Below, one piece after another: positions 22,400 through 32,139 of a stretch of 64,000 nt of DNA. The number at the start of each line of letters is the position of its first letter. Position 1 is the first letter of the stretch. A model generated the notes under the pieces. That model searched no databases and had not been told where the DNA came from. It saw only the letters and a list, made by a program, of their open reading frames with translations. A program made the translations under genes and the position numbers. The stretch is from Platanthera guangdongensis (lineage: Eukaryota; Streptophyta; Magnoliopsida; Asparagales; Orchidaceae): contig CM077147.1 in NCBI GenBank assembly GCA_039583875.1, positions 108,918,124-108,982,123 of the forward strand. Direction: 5' to 3'.

Positions 22400-22800
22400 A
22401 CACACCCACTGATATGTCTCCAATCACTTGAGATACAAGATGATCTCTAAGTTTGACTAATTCAGTAGGAGGAGTTGGTTGAGCAATAGCTTGGAGAATT
22501 AATTTCTCTTGTGGAATTATAGCTATTGTTGTCTCTTCACTGAGTTTAGTGTCTTCATCTTCACTATCTTCAGCAATATGTGGAGAAGGTTGTGTAACAT
22601 CCTCATTGGTGAGGGTCCATTCATCCAACTTCTCACACAAATTTTGTTCCTGCAAAGTCTCACTAGTAGAAGGAATCTTCTCTTGTAAAACATGTTAGTT
22701 TCATCAAAAGAAATGTGAATAGATTCTTCCATTTTCATAATTGATTTATTATAACCCTATAAGCCTTGCTTACTTAGGAATATCCAAGAAAAAATTCCAA
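22400..22800 (-). pseudogene. pol: Integrase-RT linker region of copia A
   Basis: Frames at 22738-22523 and 22655-22398 contain SIHISFDETNMFY, an acidic SEDEDTKLSEE stretch and LRDHLVSQVIGDISVGV. This is the usual variable region between integrase and RT in copia elements. It is broken by frameshifts. Confidence 0.6.
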
Positions 22801-22954
22801 TTTCAAGCCTTGGTTTCAAACTTCTAGTATGTTTCTTATTGTTGTTATGATGTAACAAATACAACCCAAGATTTTAAAATAATCTACTTAGGTTTCTTCC
22901 CTTTTAGTAGTTCATAAGGGGTCTTGCCCTTAAGTTTGTGTATCAAACTTCTAT

Positions 22955-23592
22955 TCAGTACATAGTTTTGTTGTGCTCGCAGCCTCTGCCCAAAAGGATA
23001 GGGGCAAGTGAGCATCTGCAAGTAAAGTGCTTGCAGCTTCCAATCAGTATTCTGTTTTCCTTTTCAGCTACCCCATTTTGTTGAGTAGTTCTAGGAGCAG
23101 AGAAACAATGCCTGATACCTTCCTTCTCACAGAATTCTTGCATGGAAAAAGACTCAAACTCAGTATCATTATCACTTTTGATCAATAAAACTGGAGTAGT
23201 GTACTTAATCCTTATGCTCTTAAGAAAGTCTATAAGAACCTTGAATTTATCTGACTTGTTTCTCAAGAAGAACACTCAAGTGAACCTTAAGAAGTCATCA
23301 ATAATTAATATGGTATAAGACTTCCCTCCTAGGCTCTGTACAGCAATGGGTCCAAAGAGATCCATGTGTAGCAAAATAGAATCCTAGGTGAATCACTCTT
23401 ATTAAGTGACTTAAAACTATTTTTAGTTTGCTTGCCTAACTGACAAGCCCTGCAAAGGCTTTCCTTCTTGTAGGGGCAAGAAGGCAATCCTCTAGCAAGG
23501 TTTTCCCTAGAGAGTTTAGCAATGTTTTTCAGATTAACATGTCCTAATCTCCTATGCCAAAGATCATTATTATTACTAGTTTTGTTAAACAA
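22955..23592 (-). pseudogene. pol: Integrase of copia A
   Basis: 23592-23329 gives the GAG-pre-integrase zinc module: NNNDLWHRRLGHVNLKNI, then ESLCRACQLGKQTKNSF (His/His/Cys/Cys). 23275-22955 gives the core: LIKSDNDTEFESF (second catalytic Asp) and TTQQNGVAEKENRILI (catalytic Glu). A short gap with frameshift between the two pieces removes continuity around the first Asp. It would integrate the cDNA. Confidence 0.88.
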
Positions 23593-24030
23593 GCATATTT
23601 TTGATATAGCTAACTTAAAATTAACTACATAGATATTTCATACTCTAGTACCAGTTAATACTAATTGATTATCTACAGAAGTAATAATACAGGAAATTTT
23701 GTTAAATGATACCTGAAACATTTCATCATATAACTGACTTATGGATATAAGGTTGTGCTTCTGTCCACTTACATAGGCTACATTCCTGAAGGTGATTGCT
23801 CTAATCTTGACCTTCTTCTGAGCATCTATCCACTTAGGTGGTGGAACAGCATGTGTGCTGAAAATTACAGAAGTGGTAGCAACTAGAGCTGGTGGTCCTT
23901 TCAAAATAGAATTGTATATATCTTTATCAATAGAGTTCATATAAAGCCTAATTCTTACCTTACAGATAGCAAACTTATTCAGGTTGTAATCTGGAGGTCT
24001 AGTTCTTGCATAATATTGGTTTTGTGCGAT
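23593..24030 (-). pseudogene. gag: Truncated gag of copia A fused to the pre-integrase region
   Basis: The reading frame from 24030 begins at ATC where element D has ATG, so the start codon appears lost. It continues with the gag N-terminus (RPPDYNLNKF, MNSIDKDIYNSILKGPPAL, PPPKWIDAQKKVKI). Near 23797 it jumps directly to ITFRNVAYVSGQKHNLISIS, which belongs after the protease. The rest of gag, the zinc knuckle and the protease are therefore deleted in this copy. The fusion is in frame to about 23638. Confidence 0.8.
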
Positions 24031-24125
24031 GATATGAAATAAACAGAAAAACTAAGAAAAAGGAGAATCAGATCTAACAAGGATCTTTTGGTTTAAGTGT
24101 TAGCTTGGACAACCAAATGAACACT

Positions 24126-24139
24126 GCTTTGATACCAAT
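24126..24139 (-). other. Outermost primer-binding site of copia A
   Basis: On the minus strand it reads ATTGGTATCAAAGC at the LTR/internal boundary. It is the fourth copy in a row; the other three lie inside the LTR (24140-24229). Confidence 0.85.
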
Positions 24140-24928
24140 TGAAAGATATGGTATAGCTCTGATACCAATTGAAAGATATGGTATAGCTCTGATACCAATT
24201 GAAAGATATGGTATAGCTCTGATACCAATTGAAAGAAAGGGGATAGATCTAATTACTCTAAGAGGGTGAATAGAGTCACTTAAAACTTTTGGCTGTTTTG
24301 AAATATATCAGAATAAAATACTTGATAATAATAGTAGTATAAAAGGAAATGCAACCTAAGCAAATCTATACTATCACAGCATAGCAAGAAACAAAAATAG
24401 AAAATGATCACACACATACAACACAAGAATTTTATAGTGGTTCCCCAAACTGGGTACATCCACTCTTCTACCACCCTGGTAGGAATCCACTACCAGGTTT
24501 TTGATCAGGTGACTACCACCATAAGATCTATTTCTAGGGAGATCTCACAACCCTTTAGGCTTTTGATTAGATGCCCAAAAATAAATAATAAAGTTTTGAA
24601 GGGAGTTAATAAACTCTTTATACATGAGGTTGAGAGAGTGGATGTTGTCTTCTCTTTTCTCTATACAACAGAGAAGGCTAGTGGATTGCTGGTGTCAAAG
24701 CTCCTTCTGAAATAAAATGGTTCAGAAAGCCTGGAGCCTTGCTCATGGTGAAGGTCTTCAGCCTTGTCTTGAAGTGATACAGGAATTTCTGACTAATTCA
24801 GGTTTTGTCCTTGAGAATTCCTGAAGTAGAAGTTAAAGAAGATTCTTGATATGGATTGTTGTTCTTCTTTAGTCTTCAAAAGTACAAAGGGGAAAAACAC
24901 AATGTTTTTTGCACAGGGAGAGAGTTAA
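24140..24928 (-). repeat. 5' LTR of copia A, cut by the gap
   Basis: It is homologous to 15753-16560. It starts at 24140 with three 30-bp units (24140-24169, 24170-24199, 24200-24229) and then TGAAAGAAAGGGG. It contains the conserved TATA block at about 24425-24475 and is interrupted by the N run. Confidence 0.88.
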
Positions 24929-25428
24929 NNNNNNNNNNNNNNNNNNNNNNNNNNNNNNNNNNNNNNNNNNNNNNNNNNNNNNNNNNNNNNNNNNNNNNNN
25001 NNNNNNNNNNNNNNNNNNNNNNNNNNNNNNNNNNNNNNNNNNNNNNNNNNNNNNNNNNNNNNNNNNNNNNNNNNNNNNNNNNNNNNNNNNNNNNNNNNNN
25101 NNNNNNNNNNNNNNNNNNNNNNNNNNNNNNNNNNNNNNNNNNNNNNNNNNNNNNNNNNNNNNNNNNNNNNNNNNNNNNNNNNNNNNNNNNNNNNNNNNNN
25201 NNNNNNNNNNNNNNNNNNNNNNNNNNNNNNNNNNNNNNNNNNNNNNNNNNNNNNNNNNNNNNNNNNNNNNNNNNNNNNNNNNNNNNNNNNNNNNNNNNNN
25301 NNNNNNNNNNNNNNNNNNNNNNNNNNNNNNNNNNNNNNNNNNNNNNNNNNNNNNNNNNNNNNNNNNNNNNNNNNNNNNNNNNNNNNNNNNNNNNNNNNNN
25401 NNNNNNNNNNNNNNNNNNNNNNNNNNNN
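24929..25428. other. Assembly gap of exactly 500 N
   Basis: Exactly 500 unknown bases. The round size indicates a placeholder between contigs and not a measured distance. The left flank is the copia A LTR and the right flank is a hAT transposase end, so contiguity is unproven. Confidence 0.98.
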
Positions 25429-25768
25429 ATACGAAAACGCAATTTCGTGATTTTATGACTACGGAAGAGATCGAAAACTTCGATATCTTAAAGTGGTGGA
25501 AAGGTAAAGCTAAACCTATCCTATTTTGGTCTATATGACCCGTGATTTACTAACAATTCAAGCTAGTACAGTAGCTTCGGAGTCCGCTTTTTCTCTTAGT
25601 GGCAGGATTTTGAACACGACGGGAGGAGCCGACTAAATGAAGAATCACTCGAACTATGCATCTGCTACGAGGATTATTTGGATGCTACAAATAGGAAAGC
25701 AACACATTTCAGCGTTGGAGGAGAGCTCCGAGGAAATTGAAGAGGAGATGGACAACCTGAATTTGTAA
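25429..25768 (+). pseudogene. hAT transposase C-terminal (dimerisation) fragment
   Basis: Across three frames the sequence gives FDILKWWK, then ARDLL-like TRDLLTIQAS, the hallmark TVASESAFSLSGRIL, and then LNEESLELCICYEDYLDAT. This is the hAT family C-terminal dimerisation domain of Ac/Tam3-like and domesticated DAYSLEEPER-type proteins. The frame ends in an acidic tail EESSEEIEEEMDNLNL and stop at 25768. Frameshifts near 25525 and 25625-25645 make it a pseudogene. The N-terminal part lies in or beyond the gap. The downstream GC-rich palindromic end indicates a DNA transposon, not a domesticated gene. Confidence 0.88.
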
Positions 25769-25929
25769 AAATGTAATTTTTTTTATTATCATTTAAAATA
25801 AATAAAATTTCATTTTTTTTCTACTTTTTTTTAAAAGTGTAATTTTGTTTTTTAAAATTTCATATTAATAAAATTTTTTATTCTAATTTTTATTTCATTT
25901 TTTTAAATTTTTTTAAGTAGCTTTTTTTT

Positions 25930-26132
25930 TCTTAAGAGGGCCCGGCCTGGGCCCGGCCCGGCCCGACCCGGCCTGGCCCGGGGGGCCGGCTCGGGCCCCT
26001 TCCCGGGGTCAAAGCCCGGGCCCGGCCCGAGCCCGATAAAGAAAGGGCCCAGGCTCGGCCCGGTTTGCAAAAGCCCGGGCCCGATCAGGCCCCGGTCCGG
26101 GCCGGCCCGATCGGGCCTTTTGGGCAGGCCTA
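25930..26132 (+). mobile_element. 3' subterminal region and terminal inverted repeat of the hAT element
   Basis: A GC-rich block of repeated GGCCCGG/CCGGGCC palindromes follows an A+T-rich 3' untranslated stretch (25769-25929). It ends TTTTGGGCAGGCCTA, which on the minus strand begins TAGGCCTGCCCAAAAG. This matches the CAGGG/TAGGG-type hAT ends with GGGCC-rich subterminal repeats seen in plants. The candidate 8-bp target duplication is GCGGAAAC (26133-26140); the other end is not in the window. Confidence 0.7.
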
Positions 26133-27132
26133 GCGGAAACTATCAAATTGTCTAGATTTTTTCATCATAACTAAGATTACTTTCAAATTCATATCCTTTC
26201 CCCTGAAAAATTTTCGAGGCAAGATGCAAGGTAATGGACCGAAACTCCCGGGCACAAGAGCAGCGTGCGCCTGCACGATCAACACACGCGTCCCGAAGCC
26301 CAGGAACCCTTGTGCGCACGCCGCGAGCCAGGCCGGCGCCCCATCCCCGGCGCCTCCCCGCCCCCGGCGGCTCCCCGCCCTCGGCCGGCCCCTTGCGCTC
26401 GCCCGGCCGCCGTCACCGACAACCTGCGCGCCTGGCCGCCGTCACCGACAACCTGCTCGCCCCCGCAGTCGCCGATAACCTGCCCAGGCCGCCCGGGGAG
26501 AGTGTCTGTCATTTCATGAAAATTGGTGATACAGGTGATTGAATTACAGTGACGTCATACATCAACTCAAGACTCAGCCCGCTGCAATTACCGGCATTTC
26601 CCTTCAGAAAGCTATAAAAAAACCCTCATGCCTTCATTTGAAGAAAAGCTACTCCAGATATAAGAGAGTGATGGGAGGTTTTCCGACGAGAACATGCGAC
26701 TTAGATCATTCCTTCACTCGGGATTCGCTCAACTTCCTTTCTTGTCCGTTCAGCGCTCTATGCTCATTTGGATGCTTTAGTGAGGCCGAGAGATTGCACA
26801 AGAGAACGCTCTCGCGGGCGCTCTCAAAGGCGTATCGTAGAAGTTTCATGGACTTAGTCTCTTTCTCTTCTTTTTTGTACCCAAAATTTGTAATAGAGAT
26901 CTGACTTGTCATTCTCTAAGAAACTCCAAACACATGTAAACAAGTGAAATAGTGGATTTTGGTCAAACAAAAATGCACCCACGTGATTTTTCATCCTTTT
27001 CAGAATTTCTGTGGTAAAAAAAACCCTCATGCCTTTGATTCTTGGTTTTTTACTTGACTGTTTGCTCGCTTGGTCTGACTCAGAGCTAAGGTGATCCGAT
27101 TCTCCGAACTGGAGAAAAATCAAACGACCCAC
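26133..27132. other. Unassigned stretch with a GC-rich island; possible Tat-type LTR
   Basis: I do not recognise a gene. 26236-26505 is strongly GC- and CpG-rich and contains a short tandem repeat (a GCCGTCACCGACAACCTG unit twice, then a diverged third copy). 26539-26904 is an open frame without recognisable motifs. An AAAAAACCCTCATGCCTT stretch occurs twice (26614 and 27013). Because a Tat-like primer-binding site follows at about 27137, part of this region is probably that element's LTR. Confidence 0.4.
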
Positions 27133-27807
27133 AATAGTTTGATGCCGTCTATGAGAAGGTGTTCCCAACTTTGCAACAAGTCAATGAAACTGACGCTTAC
27201 CTAGTGCATGTATCCCCTAACTAACTGCAATGGTAAGGAGAAGTCCACGTACTGTTAACGACGCGACACCAAAATACCACGCTTACCTGGTCCCTGCCAA
27301 CTCGCCTGTAAGCAACGCTCCTCTTTAGGAGGAGGTGTTTTTATCACTCCTACAAACTCAGTGGACCAGTGCGTTCGACTGATGGAAGAACAATATGTAG
27401 AAACACTCACCCTTCTATGAGAATTGGGAGTCTCCAATCCTCACATAACGACTGCTACACATGGGACACAATAAAAAATAATGCCGGAGCATGTCTTGCC
27501 TTCAGATGCAGCTCACCTTGAGGACCCTCCCGCCGATGAAGAAAGCTCTACGCACACCGCACAACGGCTAGAGCTACTAGGAAACACTCAACTCAATACA
27601 CGCTCAATGGAGGTGGACGCCAGGCAGGATGACTGAAGGCTCACGTGCCGAGAATGAATATGATCGAGGAGTAGCTCAGGGTAGGCGCCGCCCCGCGAAC
27701 ACACGATGCCCTTTCCATTATGGGTCCCGCTCGGTCCTCAGATTCTGGCGCACCACGTACCGCATGGTTTCAAGCTGCCTCACTTCGAGGTATTCGATGG
27801 AATGGAA
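27133..27807 (+). pseudogene. gag: Leader and gag remnant of a Tat-lineage Ty3/gypsy element
   Basis: GTTTGATGCCGTCTATGAGAA (about 27137) resembles the TTTGGCGCCGTCTGTGGGAA leader typical of plant Tat/Athila elements. An ATG at 27231 opens MVRRSPRTVNDATPKYHAYL, typical of a gag start, but is stopped after about 34 codons. Further stops follow. Near 27745-27805 a frame reads HHVPHGFKLPHFEVFDGME, matching the capsid-start motif (PxxFKxPxxxxFDG) of Tat gag. It is cut at 27808 by an LTR that starts TGTAACATTCC. Confidence 0.55.
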
Positions 27808-29109
27808 TGTAACATTCCTATTCTCACTAGACCTCTTGATAGTGTTAGGTCATGACACGTGTCATGATATGTGAGTTAGGGCAAGAAGGTGACCCTATGG
27901 TCCCTTGAACCAAGATGAACTCTCATTGTGCACCAAATGGAGCATAAGTCAACTTAAGTCAATTCCCCTTAAATTAAACTCACAAACTCAAATTGATCTC
28001 ACCAATACATCTCTAAGCTTTTGGGGAAGACAATTGACCATTCATTTTATGAATTGGTAGACCAATTGCATAGAATTGATCAAAGTCAATTCTAGGTCAA
28101 CATAGCCCAATTCAACACAAATAGCCTCAATTAGGCTTCATATTGTCAAATTGACCCCCCCCAATGTATTCCATACCCTATTAGAGGTACAATGGTCCAA
28201 AATCCCCAACATATGGTTAACCAAATCACCTTAATTGACCCAAGGCAAACTTAGGCCAATATAGCCCTATTCAACACAATTAGGCTCAATTGACCTTCAA
28301 TATCTCAAATTGACCTCACCTATGGCCTACGAATCACTAAGGAAGGTCATAAGGTCAATTATCACCCATTGGATTCAACCAATTTCATGGATTTGACCAA
28401 AGCCAAAATTGGGTCAACAGTAGGTCAAAATCACACCTTATGACTCAATTAGCCCAATTGGAGCAATACTATGGCCAAATCAACATTGTGTAGTGTCAAG
28501 GAACTCATGAAAATCAAGTGGGACCAGCCCACTCATCAATTTGACTAAGTCAACCCTTAAGTCAACTATGGTCAAAGTTAAGCCTAAAAGAAGAAATTGA
28601 GGGCCAAGCTCAATTCCAATGGGCTAAGGCCATGACCCATACTGTACCATAACAACCTATTTACAACCCTTGCCCTTTGTTTATAGAAGGGCATGACATT
28701 CAAGGGTGAACTTTTGTGATTTCCACCAAATTCCATAGAAGACAAATGAGCATTTCATGGAGTGCATGCCACTTGGCCCTCCTCTCCCCTTTCCAAGTCT
28801 CCATATGACATAGTGAGTTCCTGGTCATTTTGGTGCTGGAGGAGTGACACTTGTAGATAAGGAGGAGCATCCAAGGTGGTTGTCGAAATCTCCTTAATGG
28901 TATCTAGTGATACAACCACCCTCACCTCATTTCGACCTCACCATCATCTTTAGAGGACTGCAAGGAGTCAAAATGTTATCTTGGATCAAGGAAATCGGTG
29001 GAGTATCAGAATTTTGAGCAAGCTCGTCGGAGGAAGCCATAACCATGACCAAAAAAAGAGATAGTCGTCGTCAAGCCCCAATAGAGGTTCGTTTCTCCGC
29101 CTCTCCCTC
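27808..29109 (+). repeat. LTR or LTR fragment related to the G2/G3 LTR
   Basis: It begins TGTAACATTCC, close to the TGTAACATCTC start of G2's LTR, and shares the early pair of TCATGAC motifs and a high density of GTCAA/TTGAC motifs (27950-28580). It has no ORF. No partner LTR is visible. The right boundary is set by a new LTR-like start at 29110 and is uncertain. The flanking TGGAA (27803-27807) is the candidate target site. Confidence 0.6.
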
Positions 29110-29509
29110 TATAACGCCCAGGTTCAGGAAATGCTTTTTGGAAAGTACCGCACGACGGTAGAGCTACCGCTGGTAGTAGGTTGGTGTTATCGACGCTCTC
29201 GATGCTCTCGACGCTCTTGGCGTCTCAGTGCATGCTTGTGCCGGGCGATAATGCATACCACGTGGCGGTAGTCCGCCCGGTATTTGGGCCGGGGCACTCA
29301 GAGCTCGACGTTCTCGAGAACCGTTAGCGCTCGGCAGTAGCCGGACGATTTATTTGATAGAGCTCCCGGGTTGTTACCGCACGATGTTAAATCTACCGCA
29401 GGCGGTAATGTAGTTTTGTCATTTCTAAGAGGCGATAGTTTTCTACCGCATGGCGGTAGCATAGCAGTTATGACGTATCCACATGTCACCGCCCAATTGG
29501 GTTTTTAAG
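29110..29509 (+). repeat. LTR-like fragment with CTACCGC/GCGGTAG palindromes
   Basis: It starts TATAACGCCCAGG, resembling gypsy LTR starts (TGTAACGCCC). It holds repeated TACCGC...GCGGTA inverted motifs, for example near 29150, 29385 and 29440, and CTCTCGACGCTC repeats near 29195-29215. It ends at the LTR start TGTTGGGAATT at 29510. It is 400 bp without a gene. Confidence 0.5.
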
Positions 29510-30172
29510 TGTTGGGAATTGTGCCCTACAAGTTTCTTCAGGATTTGAAGTGGCATCACCAATTATGCTAAGAGGCATAATGTATTTGATGCGTGCTTTA
29601 GTTCATGCATGCAGGTAATCCATGATTGGACAAGTGAAGAAAAATAAGTTGGGCAGTAAACTTAAATTTCGTCAAACTCAGCTTAGAGTTCGTCGAACTC
29701 TGCTCGCTGATCGTCGAGCTCAGCTTAACATAAGCTTAAGAACTTCGGATACAAAATTCGTCAAACTTAACTCGAAGTTTGTTGAGCTCAAGTTATAGTT
29801 TGTCGAGCCTAGCCCAATGCTTGTGAAGCTAAAGCAAGAGAAAAATTGACTAAGACAAAGAACACTGAGACCGCTGAGAAGATCAAAGTTCGTCGAGCTC
29901 AGCTCAAAACTTGTCAAGCTAAAGACAGAAAATATGTCTAAGACAAAAGCGCTAAGACCGCTGAGAAGAAAGCGTTGATACTGCTGAGACAGCTGAGACA
30001 GCTGGGAAGATAGCGTTGAGACAGCTGAAGACAACTGAGAAGTCTGCATTGAGACCGCTGAGACAACTGAGACAATTGAGAAGTTAGCGTTGAGACAGCT
30101 AAGACAACAGAGACAATATTGACTGAAAAATTTCTAAGTCCAGAAGCGTTGAGTGGAGCAGGTTCACTCAAC
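29510..30172 (+). repeat. Copia-type LTR F, first part
   Basis: It starts TGTTGGGAATTGTGCC, a common copia LTR start, and contains TTCGTCGAGCTCAG motifs (29660-29930) and repeated GCTGAGAC-type units (29960-30120). It is interrupted at 30173 by the NA element with TSD TCAAC and continues at 36697. Confidence 0.72.
30168..30172. other. Target-site duplication of NA, left (TCAAC)
   Basis: TCAAC precedes the LTR start TGATGGCG at 30173 and is repeated after the other LTR at 36692-36696. A related unbroken site with the same context (CACTCAACGCTTCTAA) is seen at about 36798. Confidence 0.9.
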
Positions 30173-31523
30173 TGATGGCGACGACCATCATGATGGCGAT
30201 TACGACGATGGCGGCCTAATTGGTAAAGATGACGGCGATGACGACGATGATGGCGATTACGACGATGGCGGCCTAATTGGTAAAGATGACGGCGATGACG
30301 ACGATGATGGCGATTACGACGATGACGACCTAATTGGTAAAGATGACGGCGATGACGACGATGGCGGCGATTACGACGATGGCGCACGTGGTGTTCATGG
30401 CGATCGCAAGATATTGGCGGAAGATGAAGATGATGATCCACCGGCCAAGGATTTGCGGCGCCGCAGCGGCCATGGCTACAATCTTCGCTAATGGAAATAG
30501 ACTTATTATCATTAATAATTTTAATTTGCTAATTTATGAGTTTTTAATAATTGACATTTTTATGCTGGTGTGCGTTTAGCCACTGTTTTGGGCTGCTTAT
30601 AGTTTTGTTTGATGTAAGCTTTTAAAAGGCCATGACTATTGTTTTTATCATTAGTTTATGAATGAATTGAAAACCTAAATTCCTCCAACCTAATTTCTCT
30701 CCTTCCTCCCTCTTAGCCGCCGCCTCCCTTAGGGGTTCTTCTTCTCCAAAGCTCTTGGCCGCCCTCCTTCTCTCTTCTTTTCCTCTTCTTCATCTACTCC
30801 CTTTCCCCCACTCTTCAATACCTCCATTATCGTGTTTCTCCTCCACGGTTTCTTCACCTCCCATCAATCTTCGGCCTCCTTCGGTTTGGGAGTCAAGCGC
30901 AAGAAGAAGAGGCCATCGTGGACTTCTACGGCGAAAGGCGGGGAAGACGATCGAGTTTTCTCATCATTGGTGCATCTCCCGTCGCGTCCAAGGAAAGCGA
31001 TCGTTCTTGTTTGTGGATCCAACATCTCTGGATCTACTATTCCGAGCGGGGTAACGAAACCATCTACTCACGAGATTTCTTTCTTAGTTATAGTTCTTTG
31101 TGGTGGTGGCGACTTTTGCGTGGAATTTGAATCGTTGAATTTTCGCGGTACTACTTTTAATAGTTTGTCATTTTCGTTTGGTTTTCCGAAGATCCTTCGA
31201 GAGGAGTGGCGATCCTCGCTTCTTTGTTTTAGTTGGGATAGAGCCTATCATTTTCCGAATTCGTGATTTATTTCTTGGTGGATCTATTTTGGTACAACTC
31301 CAAGCTCGTCGGAATAAATATTATTCCCTTTAGCCGGAAAGGATTTTGGCCTATAACCATTCTCCATTCCTTTAACGGATCGGCTATCCGTATGTTAGCG
31401 CGAGAGATAAATTACATCATTGTGACGGCTGCGTTTCATAGTGTGCTGGTTAGAGAGCGTTGAGAGTTGCGAGCGTCGTCGTCACGCCGTCCGTGTAGGA
31501 TCTTTTAGGACGGGCCTACATCA
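30173..31523 (+). repeat. 5' LTR of NA
   Basis: It begins TGATGGCGACG and ends CCTACATCA and is almost identical to 35343-36691. Its first 320 bp contain the 57-bp coding repeat that in the 3' LTR encodes the polyprotein tail. A TATA-like TATAAAAGG occurs at the equivalent of 35792 in the other copy (here degraded to TTTTAAAAGG at about 30620). Confidence 0.93.
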
Positions 31524-31524
31524 A

Positions 31525-31537
31525 TTTGGTATCAGAG
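31525..31537 (+). other. Primer-binding site of NA
   Basis: TTTGGTATCAGAG lies one base after the 5' LTR end and matches initiator tRNA-Met. Confidence 0.92.
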
Positions 31538-31579
31538 GGAGGTTCTTGTCAATTTCCTAATTGACACTCCTCCTCCTCT

Positions 31580-31850
31580 TCAAATTAAAAACAAATAAAT
31601 TTCAAATTTTAAATTTCAAATTTCAAATTTCAAATTTCGAATTTCAAACTTCAAATTTCAAATTTCAAATATCAAATTTCAAATTTCAAAATTCAAAATT
31701 TAAATTTTGAATTTCAAATTTCAAATTTCAAAATTTCAAATTTCAAATTTCAAATTTCAAATTTCAAATTTCAAAATTCAAAATTTAAATTTCAAATTTC
31801 AAAATTTAAAATTTCAAATTTTAAATTTTAAATTTCCAATTTCAGAAATA
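31580..31850 (+). repeat. AAATTTC minisatellite in the NA leader
   Basis: About 270 bp of 7-bp AAATTTC units (with variants AAATTTT and AAATTCA) lie between the primer-binding site and the ORF. There is no coding potential. Confidence 0.92.
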
Positions 31851-32139
31851 AAAAAAAAATTTATTTTTCATTAAATCATTATTTTTATTAAGTTATTTTA
31901 AAATTTAATAGTTGGTCTGCAAATAGCGGCCTATATTTTTATATTTTCAACAAAATTCAAAATAAAATTTTTTTTAATAATCCTCATATTTTTTCCAGCA
32001 AGAAAATCTATTTTATATAATTATAATCTTAGTGGCTAAGCGGGAACAATTCTATCTTTCCTAGAATTAGTTGTTCAGGTACCCTTTCTTTGCATTCGCA
32101 TAAAATCCGGATCGAGTGTCCTCTCCGGTTCACACTGAA

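Larger units (their letters stand above)
15753..24928 (-). mobile_element. SIRE-like Ty1/copia element A, minus strand, right end lost in gap
   Basis: The order on the minus strand is 5' LTR (24140 to the gap), primer-binding site, truncated gag, integrase, RT, RNase H, an extra ORF, polypurine tract and 3' LTR (15753-17368). Integrase before RT is the Ty1/copia order. The long extra ORF after pol and the gag type suggest the SIRE/Maximus lineage. Element B in this window is a second, diverged member. The 5 bases TACCT at 15748-15752 are the candidate target site, but the other side is in the gap. Confidence 0.88.

Noticed and set aside
25429..25768. Domesticated hAT-derived host gene (DAYSLEEPER-like)
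   Set aside because: The frame has at least two frameshifts and is followed by hAT subterminal repeats and a terminal repeat, so it is a decayed transposon.
26224..26542. Three overlapping Arg/Pro/Ala-rich ORFs
   Set aside because: All frames are open because of the very high G+C; no coding signature.
26539..26904. 121-codon ORF as a possible small host gene
   Set aside because: No motif, no conserved start context, and flanked by transposon remnants; not supportable as a gene from sequence alone.
29938..30441. Minus-strand ORF rich in His/Arg repeats opposite the Asp/Gly repeat (also 35207-35611)
   Set aside because: It is the antisense shadow of the 57-bp coding repeat on the plus strand; no independent motif.
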